Assembly (NCBI GenBank): GCA_023396415.1 | Contig: JAEWWJ010000013.1 | Location: forward strand, 1 to 10,691 | Direction of reading: 5' to 3' | Source: Bacteroidota bacterium | Lineage (GTDB): Bacteria; Bacteroidota; Bacteroidia; Bacteroidales; F082 | DNA length: 10,691 bases | In this document: piece by piece, positions 1 to 6,459 of the stretch | Layout: the number at the start of each line of letters is the position of its first letter | Position numbering within the stretch: position 1 is the first letter of the stretch | Program-made: the position numbers and the translations under genes | The notes under the pieces: generated by a model | Told to the model about the DNA's origin: nothing | Databases searched by the model: none | Seen by the model: the letters and a program-made list of their open reading frames with translations, nothing else

Positions 1-2010
1 CAACCCGAAGGAATGTGGTACGAAGGCGACGAAACCCATGCTTCATTCCGATGGAAACAATCTTTGAGCTATTATGACAATCATATTGGCGAAGGTGAAT
101 TTGCGGTGACCCTCTTTCCCGATGGCAGCATTAATTTTTATTATAATGACATGTTACTTAACGAAAATGTGCTGTGGTTTGGTGGTGTTTCTGCCGGCGA
201 AGGCAAAGATTTTACACTTTTACCTGGTGGGAACAGCATGCGTTTTCCACAGCATCAAGCCTATCGGTTGATGCCTGAGTTGTTGCCGGAAGAGGTTGAT
301 TTGCTTACTGATGGGTTTTTCACAAGTAGTTCAACAACTTCAGAAAAAATTACCAATATCACGGCTAAGGTTACCGATCAGCAAGGAATTTTTGATGTCA
401 AAACCTTGCAATGGACACAGGATTTAAGTTTTAAAACGGCGCTGCACACCGATGATCAGCTAATGCCCCACAACGGCAGCCATCTAACTGTTGATCTGAT
501 GCTGTCAAATATCGCTTATCAAAATTTAACAGCCGTTGAAGCCACCTTGGTCATTGATGATGAATTTGTAACGCTTACAGATAGTGTTGAATATGTGGGC
601 GTTATCCCATTCAATGATTCGCTTACTCTAATGAATGCTTTTGCTTTTAATATTGCCGATTTTTGTCCTGACGGCCATACTTTGTTGGCTCGATTACAGT
701 TTACAACCTCTGAAGGCAACAGACAAGGAGAGTTCTTTATTCAAGTGGCTGCTTCTCAATTGCAAATGAACCAATTTTTTGTGGATGATTTCGATAACAA
801 CAAGCTTGATCCCGGTGAAACGGCTCCTGTTACCTTTACTTTAAAAAACGCTGGATCCTTACCTGCCACCGGTGTGATGGTATCGCTTAGTTCAACCGAT
901 TTTTTTGTATCCATTACTCCTGAAACCCCCATTGCTGTAGGAGATATGAGTCCCGGTAGCCTACATGATGTTACATTTTCCATAACGGTAGCATCCGATT
1001 GTCCAATTGGACATAGAGCTGATTTTGTATTTGCTGCCGCTGATGGATCAGGGATGAGTCTCATGGTTCCGGTGCAAATGGAAATTGGTCAATATGTCAT
1101 TTATTTGGTCAACAAAACGAACAATCAGCAGTCGGTGACCGCTATGGCGCAAGTTTTGGACAGTTTGAACTTGGCTTATACGGTTTCGGAGTCATTAACA
1201 GAGGCGATGATGCAATACAGAGCAGTGCTCATCTGCAATGGAACTTACCAAACCAGCGTTGTGCTTACAGATGTTGAGGTAGAGCTTTTGGCCTCTTATA
1301 TGAATCAGGGCGGAAACGTTTATCGAGAATCGTTTTACCGGTGGGGAGGACAGGGCGCGCTAACACGACTTTTTGGCATTGATGCAGTGAATTTGCCTGT
1401 TCCTCAATATTTTACAACGGTTTATGGTATGGAAAATACCGGTTTTGCCGGGTTACAAATGGAGCATGTTTCGGCTGTGAGTTTTATGTTCAATCGTTTG
1501 ATTGGTAAATATCCTACAGCTTTTCCGGTGCTTAGAACCAATCTTGCCGACGATTCCCACACGGCTATTGCATATCAAGGTCCGCAATATCGAAGCATTG
1601 GCTCATTGGTTGAGTTCGGTGCTTTGGCTCCCGATGATTTTCAATCGCGCATGGCTCTGATGCACTCAATACTTGGTTTTTTCAAGATGGAACACCTGAT
1701 TTTAAACCAAGCAGAATTTCCTGATGAAGCCGTGGATCCTCATTTGGCTAAGGTTTTTCCCAACCCCTTTGAAAGAAATTTTACCATTGATTTGAAAAAA
1801 CTGCCTCATGGTAAAGTGCATTTGGAGTTGTTGTCCATTGATGGTAGAATACTGTCAGTAATGGATAAAACAATAGAAGCTTACCTCTTAGATCTTCGTT
1901 TAAGGACCGAAGAGCTGCACTTTGGTATTCATAATTTAAAGCGCGGTGTTTATTTTTTAAAAATTGAAACCTCGAAAAAGCAGCAAATCATCAGGCTCAT
2001 CAAACAATAA
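1..2010 (+). CDS. T9SS-secreted multidomain protein with GATase-like domain, 5'-truncated
   Basis: The reading frame is open to the first base of the window, so the ATG at 13 is probably internal and only the last 669 residues are visible. In order (visible numbering) these are: a beta-rich segment at about 15-90, of the kind found in Bacteroidetes surface proteins (FPDGSINFYY, then GGVSAGEG); a beta-sandwich region; a CARDB/Ig-like domain at about 260-360 with the calcium-type signature DNNKLDPGET; and an alpha/beta segment at about 364-565. The last resembles the class I glutamine-amidotransferase/ThuA-like fold, with YVIYLVNKT, YRAVLICNG and LLASYMNQGGNVYRES. The C-terminus, from VFPNPF near nucleotide 1753 to RLIKQ, is a type A T9SS sorting domain (PNPF, IDGR, GVYFLKI). 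The product is therefore expected on the cell surface or secreted. An N-terminal peptidase or adhesin is plausible but unseen. It converges on the lipoprotein gene with a 35-nt gap. Confidence 0.85.
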   Translation, partial: QPEGMWYEGDETHASFRWKQSLSYYDNHIGEGEFAVTLFPDGSINFYYNDMLLNENVLWFGGVSAGEGKDFTLLPGGNSMRFPQHQAYRLMPELLPEEVDLLTDGFFTSSSTTSEKITNITAKVTDQQGIFDVKTLQWTQDLSFKTALHTDDQLMPHNGSHLTVDLMLSNIAYQNLTAVEATLVIDDEFVTLTDSVEYVGVIPFNDSLTLMNAFAFNIADFCPDGHTLLARLQFTTSEGNRQGEFFIQVAASQLQMNQFFVDDFDNNKLDPGETAPVTFTLKNAGSLPATGVMVSLSSTDFFVSITPETPIAVGDMSPGSLHDVTFSITVASDCPIGHRADFVFAAADGSGMSLMVPVQMEIGQYVIYLVNKTNNQQSVTAMAQVLDSLNLAYTVSESLTEAMMQYRAVLICNGTYQTSVVLTDVEVELLASYMNQGGNVYRESFYRWGGQGALTRLFGIDAVNLPVPQYFTTVYGMENTGFAGLQMEHVSAVSFMFNRLIGKYPTAFPVLRTNLADDSHTAIAYQGPQYRSIGSLVEFGALAPDDFQSRMALMHSILGFFKMEHLILNQAEFPDEAVDPHLAKVFPNPFERNFTIDLKKLPHGKVHLELLSIDGRILSVMDKTIEAYLLDLRLRTEELHFGIHNLKRGVYFLKIETSKKQQIIRLIKQ

Positions 2011-2045
2011 AAACATTGTTGCTGATGTCTTTCAATCGTAAGGCT

Positions 2046-2867
2046 TTATTGTTTTTCCAGCTCAACGGCAATAAATTTCGCCATAGGTGCCATGCGCGCT
2101 TTGTTAAGTGAAAGTACGCTTTGATGGATGGTAAAATTATCGCAGTTGTTGAGTACTTCAAACAGTTCTTGTTCAATTTTCATGTTCGGACAAGCCATCA
2201 TGGTTGTTGCCAAGCCTGTTAAGGTGATACGTTGTCCATCTTTCAGTTCGTAGCTGCCATTGAAGTTGTTACAGCTTCCTGAACCGTATATTCTGTTCTC
2301 TTTTTCCTCAAAAACAAGAAATGCCTCCACATTTTGCCCTTCAACGGCTTTAAAAGCTTGCCCGTTAATTTCAATCAATTTCCATTTCACACCTGTGAGT
2401 TGATTTTCGTTTTGAATCTGGGGTGCGTTGCTTTTTGTCAAGCGGTACATTTCAGCAAGTGGACCGGTAACTTTGTTGCCTTCCATGTCTAAATGCAGCA
2501 AATAGTTTTCACCGACAAAATACTGGGGAGACCCATCAACAATGCCCGAAAGCAAAATGGTGTTTCCGGCTTCATTCCAAGTGAAAGAGCCTTTTTGTTC
2601 AAATCTATTTTCACCTTCCTCTCCAAGGTAAGTGGTTGTTAACGTGTATGAACCATCTTGCTTTAAGCTAAGTTTGGTTTCAATACCTTCGCAGTCGGCG
2701 CAGGGTAGGGTTCCTTCATAATTTCCGGGCCAGTCGAGCGAGTTTTGTGCATTATGGCCATCGGTAACTGCTGTTTCTGTGGAGGTTGTTGATGTGCTGG
2801 ATTGTTTCATTTGGCAAGAAGCTGCCAAAAAAGTCAATAAGATGGCAATGAAGCCGAGCTTTTTCAT
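2046..2867 (-). CDS. NlpE-META two-domain lipoprotein
   Basis: The frame can be extended to a TTG at 2897, but the ATG at 2867 is preferred. It places a standard lipoprotein signal directly at the N-terminus (MKKLGFIAILLTFLAASC, lipid-modified Cys18) and gives 273 residues. Residues about 46-145 match the NlpE N-terminal domain (WPGNYEGTLPCADCEGIET, with CxxC at Cys56/Cys59). In E. coli that domain belongs to an outer-membrane lipoprotein that signals copper or surface stress to Cpx. Residues about 158-263 match a META/HslJ domain (GSGSCNNFNGSY, TTMMACPNM), a fold linked to heat-shock or antibiotic tolerance. NlpE-META fusions are known in Bacteroidetes. The residues after the Cys (QMKQSS) show no obvious acidic surface-export signal, so a periplasm-facing location is inferred. 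The gene lies 108 nt downstream of the hydrolase gene, so it may be co-transcribed or have its own promoter. No convincing promoter was found. The role is envelope stress at best and the ligand is unknown. Confidence 0.88.
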   Translation of the reverse strand: MKKLGFIAILLTFLAASCQMKQSSTSTTSTETAVTDGHNAQNSLDWPGNYEGTLPCADCEGIETKLSLKQDGSYTLTTTYLGEEGENRFEQKGSFTWNEAGNTILLSGIVDGSPQYFVGENYLLHLDMEGNKVTGPLAEMYRLTKSNAPQIQNENQLTGVKWKLIEINGQAFKAVEGQNVEAFLVFEEKENRIYGSGSCNNFNGSYELKDGQRITLTGLATTMMACPNMKIEQELFEVLNNCDNFTIHQSVLSLNKARMAPMAKFIAVELEKQ

Positions 2868-2975
2868 AGAACTAATGTTAATATTTGATTTTTTCAATAA
2901 GCTGACAGCAAGTTTACAAAATCCGTGCCGCTTCGTCTTCTATTTTCCGATACTGATGAACTCGGCCACCCGTTA

Positions 2976-3713
2976 TTAGAAAAGTTTTTCAACAAAGTAC
3001 GGCAGCATCACGCGCCACCACGTCCAGTCGTGGTCCACATCGTTGCCCCAAACATCAATCCAAGCAGGAATATTTTTAGCTTCTAAAACTTGCCGTAATG
3101 CCTCTGTATCAGCAATCATTTCTTCTTCCCAAGCGCCTTTTCCAACAGCAATCACAATGGTATTGCTTCTTAATTTTTGTAAAATAGCATCGTCTGATAA
3201 GCTTGGGAGATAAAGCAAAGGTGAGTTAAAGTACACATAATCATCTACATAATCGCCAATAAACAATTTCAGGTCGTAAATGCCGCTGATAGAAATCAAA
3301 GTGTCAAACACAAAAGGATGTCGAAAGAAAAAGTTGGCAGCATGATAAGCCCCCATGCTGCAACCGGTTAGGGCAATTTGCAAATCAGGATTGTTGCAGT
3401 GGTTGCGAATAAATGGCACCACCTCCTTTATGATATAGCTGTTGTATTGCTCATGTCGGTTTCCGCGGTCGTGTACTGCAACGCCTTCGTTGGCCCAAGC
3501 ATCGGCATCAACGCTGCCCACGGTATAAACTTTGATGCGACCCTCGTTGATAAATAATTTCAAAACCTCGATGAGGTGATAATCTTCGGCTTCGTGAAAT
3601 GAACCTCCTTGAGTCGGGAATATGATCAATGGTTTTCCGTAATGGCCATACACCTTTATTTCCATATCTTTATGAAGCGAGGGGCTGTACCAATGGTGGT
3701 TTTCTACGTGCAT
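2976..3713 (-). CDS. Esterase-like alpha/beta-hydrolase
   Basis: This 245-residue protein has no signal peptide and is predicted to be cytoplasmic. It resembles the putative-esterase (esterase D-like, COG4947-type) alpha/beta-hydrolases. The nucleophile elbow is GCSMG at residues 117-121, making Ser119 the nucleophile. It follows the strand LQIAL and precedes the helix AYHAANFFFRHP. The probable catalytic histidine is His228 in VDHDW near the C-terminus, the usual place in this fold. The acid is not certain; it may lie in the loop after VIAVGKGAWEEE (about 186-198). The strand KPLIIFPTQGGSFHEAEDY (27-45) probably forms the oxyanion-hole region. The ATG at 3713 is 4 nt after the stop of the ATP-grasp gene, indicating one transcript. 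The tight pairing suggests it hydrolyses or transfers a product of that ligase, or a related ester. This is inference, and the substrate is unknown. Confidence 0.88.
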   Translation of the reverse strand: MHVENHHWYSPSLHKDMEIKVYGHYGKPLIIFPTQGGSFHEAEDYHLIEVLKLFINEGRIKVYTVGSVDADAWANEGVAVHDRGNRHEQYNSYIIKEVVPFIRNHCNNPDLQIALTGCSMGAYHAANFFFRHPFVFDTLISISGIYDLKLFIGDYVDDYVYFNSPLLYLPSLSDDAILQKLRSNTIVIAVGKGAWEEEMIADTEALRQVLEAKNIPAWIDVWGNDVDHDWTWWRVMLPYFVEKLF

Positions 3714-3717
3714 GTTT

Positions 3718-4878
3718 TTAGTTGATTTGATGAATGAAATGTTGTACTTCCAAGACTTTTTCTTCCCTTTCTGCCCTTACTAAGAAGCAGTAGTCGCCCA
3801 TGGCGCGTGACAGTGCCTTGTCAAGATAATCGTGAAATACGATGTACTCACCATATTTCTCTATGATTTCATCAAGGCTGTGTTTGTATGGAAACCTGAA
3901 CTTACGACTTACAAAACAAACCTGATATTGATGCAGATAATGCAGATCGCTGCGGTTATTAACAATCATCTCGGCCCATATTTTATAAATATCAATGTTG
4001 CTGGCAAAATTCCACATATCCGTGGTGAACCCTCCCGGAGGCCGCATATTCACTTCCAAGGCCACCAAACTTCCATCACTTTTTCCAAAAAACTCGAAGT
4101 GGAAAAATCGCGCCTTTAAGTCAAAGGCTTTGATGACAACTTTTCCGGCTTCTTCAAGGTCGGAAGGGATGGTTTTTAAGGTGATAATATAGATGTGGGT
4201 ATCGTCATTCACGGTTTCCATCACTCCTTTTTCGTTGCGCATCGCATTACAATAGAGTAGGTTACCATTTTGATCTACCAATCCGTCAAAGGAATAAATT
4301 ACACCTTCGATAAATTCCTCAAAGATATAATCGCTGTCGGGCTGATGCTCAAAAAAGTGCTTGAGGTCGTTTTCATTTTCAATTTTGTAGGTGTTTACCG
4401 CCCCAACGCCCGAATCGGGTTTGGCCACAAGTGGATAGCCTGTTTCGGCCACAAACTTTTTTGCATCTGAGAGTTGATGAAGCACTTTGCCGCGAGCAAC
4501 CGGCAGGCCGGCTTTGATGAACACTTGTTTCATTTCCGACTTTTTTTTGATTGCGGACAAGTTTTGGCTTTTCAGTCCGGGAATGTTGAAATCGCTGCGT
4601 AGCCGTGCTTCTGTTTCTAACCAGTATTCGTTGTGGGCATCAATGCCGTCAATTTTGCCATATTTGTGGGTAAAATAACCCAATGCCCGCACCAGCTGAT
4701 CGTAATGGTGGAGGTCGTCAACCTTATAGTATTCAGTCAATGCTGACTTTAGTTCGGGCTTTAGTTGATCGAACGGAGAATCTCCCAAGCCCAATACATT
4801 TGCTCCAGCTTCTTTAAGTGCCGTGCTGAAACGGATATAGTTGGGCGGAAAATAGGGTGAAAAGTGGATGAAGTTCAT
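3718..4878 (-). CDS. ATP-grasp ligase of unknown substrate
   Basis: The 386-residue protein starts at the ATG at 4878. A TTG 27 nt upstream (4905) is in frame but lies inside the promoter -7 element, so it should not be transcribed. An N-terminal pre-ATP-grasp segment (NFIHFSPYFPPNYIRF, then IDGIDAHNEYWLETEARLR) is followed by the ATP-grasp core. Core features are a glycine-rich nucleotide loop (LVAKPDSGVGAVNTYK, Lys153), a hinge (FEEFIEG, about 186-192) and metal-binding acidic residues in FHFEFF (Glu262) and ALEVNMRPPGG (Glu275, Asn277, Arg279). Known enzymes of this superfamily join a carboxylate to an amine or thiol via an acyl-phosphate. The nearest type is the dipeptide/carboxylate-amine ligase group, not RimK, D-Ala-D-Ala ligase or carbamoyl-phosphate synthetase. 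It is the first gene of an operon with the hydrolase. The fold is certain, the substrate is not. Confidence 0.9.
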   Translation of the reverse strand: MNFIHFSPYFPPNYIRFSTALKEAGANVLGLGDSPFDQLKPELKSALTEYYKVDDLHHYDQLVRALGYFTHKYGKIDGIDAHNEYWLETEARLRSDFNIPGLKSQNLSAIKKKSEMKQVFIKAGLPVARGKVLHQLSDAKKFVAETGYPLVAKPDSGVGAVNTYKIENENDLKHFFEHQPDSDYIFEEFIEGVIYSFDGLVDQNGNLLYCNAMRNEKGVMETVNDDTHIYIITLKTIPSDLEEAGKVVIKAFDLKARFFHFEFFGKSDGSLVALEVNMRPPGGFTTDMWNFASNIDIYKIWAEMIVNNRSDLHYLHQYQVCFVSRKFRFPYKHSLDEIIEKYGEYIVFHDYLDKALSRAMGDYCFLVRAEREEKVLEVQHFIHQIN

Positions 4879-4902
4879 AGAGTGTTGGTTTTTTTGCGGA
4901 GG

Positions 4903-4932
4903 CAAATATAAAGTTTTGGACTATATCAGCAA
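4903..4932 (-). promoter_or_regulatory. Bacteroidetes-type promoter for the ATP-grasp/hydrolase operon
   Basis: On the minus strand a TTG (4932-4930) is followed by a 19-nt spacer and TATATTTG (4910-4903). This matches the known Bacteroidetes sigma-ABfr consensus (-33 TTTG or TTG, about 19-21 nt, -7 TAnnTTTG). Transcription should begin a few bases beyond 4903, leaving a leader of roughly 20 nt before the ATG at 4878. The position supports that ATG over the in-frame TTG at 4905, which forms the end of the -7 element itself. Confidence 0.75.
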
Positions 4933-5162
4933 TCAATTGCTTAAATTGGCTTGTTTTTTTGCTTTTTCTCAAAAAAAAGGCTTTTTCATCTACGTAAAAA
5001 GTGATATTTTTTTAATTTTTAAAGTGTTGTAAATCAAATAATTAAAAATTATTTTTAAAAAAAGTGAAAAATAGTTCATTTTTTTTGATGCGTTTTTGGG
5101 AATTGTTGGTATTAATGTATAGAAGGTTTTTTTTAATGAATTAAAATTTTAAAGTTAAAACT
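4933..5162. other. AT-rich divergent intergenic region
   Basis: This stretch holds no gene on either strand and is dominated by T and A runs. It separates the divergent ATP-grasp gene (-) and the secreted cohesin-type gene (+), so it should hold the promoter of the latter, but no clear TAnnTTTG element was found on the plus strand. Visible sequence structure includes the 9-mer AAAAAGTGA at 4996-5004 and again at 5059-5067 in the same orientation, a third AAAGTG at 5021-5026, and a short AT palindrome (TTAAAAAT-T-ATTTTTAA) at 5042-5058. These could be regulator sites or chance in low-complexity DNA. Confidence 0.5.
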
Positions 5163-6380
5163 ATGAACAAGCAAGTTATTACTATCGTTTTGGCACTATT
5201 TTTAACTGTTGCCTCTTTTGCTCAAAACCTCATCGAGGGCAATGTGTTTTATCACGGAAAATCGGAATACCCAATGGAGGGTGTTGTTGTAGGTCTTTAC
5301 AACCAGCAAGATGTTCTTTTGGCACTCAGCGTAACCAATGTGGATGGCCTTTTTAGTTTTCCCAACTGTGCTTCAGGAATATATACTTGTCGTGCAACAA
5401 CAGACCTTACTGCAACTGATATCAATATTGATCAAGCCTATTTAATTTGGTTGTATGAAGTAGGATATCTTGAGTTGGATGAAATTCAACTTTTGGCAGC
5501 CGATGTTGACGACAGCGGGACTGTTGATTCCGACGATATGAGCTTTATCTTAACAAATTATTTTTTGTATAATCAGCCTATGCCGGCCGGTACTTGGATT
5601 TTTACCGACGTAATCATAAATACCGATAGCAAAGCAGAACCTAAAGATATCGGAGGCAGCCGTATTGGTGATGTGCAGGGAATCTGGATACCAACAGGAA
5701 GGGATATTAATGTAATGCCCGGTGTCATGATGCAAGAGCCTGTTGCATTGGCGGTTTTGGAATCGGTTCGTGTTCCTGTTACCTTGATGGATACTGAAAA
5801 AGCAATGAGCGGATACGGACTCGTGTTCAGCTACGATCCTGAAACGGTTCAGATTGTGAATGTGTTTCCTGCCGATCCAATGGCACAATTTGCTATCACC
5901 AACAACCAGATCAGGTTGAGCTGTTTACAGTTGAATAATGAAAGTGTTGTGGATGCAAACAAAGTAATTATGGAAGTTGAGGTGAGGCTGTTGAAAGCAA
6001 TTAACAACGATTACCAAGTGTTGAACGTTCGATCAAACAGCCATGTACTCGATCGTGAAGGAAAATTAGACAAAACTGTTACTTTCGGTTTGCCCACTTT
6101 GAAAAGTATTAATACTCCAAGTTTGGTTACAACTGTTTATCCAAATCCAATAAGCACAAACGCACAACTGAATATCGAAAGCCAAAGTGAAGTTACTGCT
6201 GAAATTGTAATCTATGATGGCTATGGCAGAATGGTACAAAGCCAGATGGTTTTCCTGAAACAAGGACTTTCAACCCTTCAACTTGATTTAGAAAACCTAT
6301 CCTCCGCTTGGTATCAATTGGTGGTAAAAAATCCTTTGAGCAATGAAGTGGTTCACCAGCAACGTATTGTGAAACTTTAG
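5163..6380 (+). CDS. Secreted dockerin-like/cohesin-like T9SS cargo protein
   Basis: The product is 405 residues. The ATG at 5163 opens a clear Sec signal peptide (MNKQVITIVLALFLTVASFA, predicted cut before Gln21). Residues 22-79 form a carboxypeptidase-regulatory/Cna-B-like beta-sandwich (IEGNVFYHG, VTNVDGLFSFPNCASGIY). Residues about 81-137 are dockerin-like. The second calcium loop is well formed, DVDDSGTVDSDD at 114-125, whereas the first (around TATDINIDQAYLIW) is degenerate. A linker with WIFTD and IGDVQG leads to a cohesin-like domain at about 190-295 (VRVPVTLMD, GYGLVFSYDPETVQIVNV). The C-terminus, from VYPNP (325-329) through YDGYGRMVQ to QRIVKL, is a type A T9SS sorting domain. It is therefore exported and probably anchored at, or released from, the outer surface. 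No catalytic domain is present, so a structural, adhesive or assembly role is inferred. A hairpin terminator follows, and the gene appears monocistronic. Confidence 0.88.
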   Translation: MNKQVITIVLALFLTVASFAQNLIEGNVFYHGKSEYPMEGVVVGLYNQQDVLLALSVTNVDGLFSFPNCASGIYTCRATTDLTATDINIDQAYLIWLYEVGYLELDEIQLLAADVDDSGTVDSDDMSFILTNYFLYNQPMPAGTWIFTDVIINTDSKAEPKDIGGSRIGDVQGIWIPTGRDINVMPGVMMQEPVALAVLESVRVPVTLMDTEKAMSGYGLVFSYDPETVQIVNVFPADPMAQFAITNNQIRLSCLQLNNESVVDANKVIMEVEVRLLKAINNDYQVLNVRSNSHVLDREGKLDKTVTFGLPTLKSINTPSLVTTVYPNPISTNAQLNIESQSEVTAEIVIYDGYGRMVQSQMVFLKQGLSTLQLDLENLSSAWYQLVVKNPLSNEVVHQQRIVKL

Positions 6381-6403
6381 TTGTAATAGTATTGTTTGTT
6401 TTC

Positions 6404-6434
6404 AAAAAGGAAGTTTTGTACTTCCTTTTTTTTT
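6404..6434 (+). terminator. Intrinsic terminator after the cohesin-type gene
   Basis: AAAAAGGAAGT (6404-6414) pairs perfectly with ACTTCCTTTTT (6420-6430) around a 5-nt loop, and the T run continues to 6434. It starts 24 nt after the stop at 6380. The stem is 11 bp but only its GGAAG core is GC-containing, so efficiency may be partial and some read-through into the CHAT gene is possible. Confidence 0.7.
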
Positions 6435-6459
6435 ACTTTCGCCAGCACATTTAAGGTCT

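Noticed and set aside
2002..2054. Inverted repeat AAACAATAAA (2002-2011) and TTTATTGTTT (2045-2054) spanning the two convergent stop codons.
   Set aside because: Both genes happen to end in Lys-Gln-stop encoded AAA CAA TAA, which creates the symmetry. The arms contain one G/C pair and the 33-nt spacer makes a poor hairpin, so it is not called a terminator.
2909..2916. Minus-strand TAAACTTG as a promoter -7 element for the NlpE-META lipoprotein.
   Set aside because: It has one mismatch to TAnnTTTG and no TTG or TTTG at a suitable distance upstream.
3832..4678. Plus-strand open frames of 63-95 codons opposite the ATP-grasp gene.
   Set aside because: They lie wholly antisense to a well-supported conserved protein, overlap each other and show no recognisable domain or start context.
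5095..5125. TTTG (5095-5098) with TATAGAAG (5118-5125) as the promoter of the gene at 5163.
   Set aside because: Spacing is right but the -7 candidate keeps only the TA and final G of the consensus. In such AT-rich DNA this is expected by chance.
5550..6405. Minus-strand open frames opposite the cohesin-type gene.
   Set aside because: Their translations show no domain or signal, and the plus-strand gene explains the region from signal peptide to sorting domain.
6434..6441. TACTTTCG as a possible -7 element for the CHAT gene.
   Set aside because: It matches TAnnTTTG at all but one position and is well placed before the GTG, but the nearest upstream TTG (6416-6418) is only 15 nt away. The element also overlaps the terminator tail, so support is too weak for a feature.
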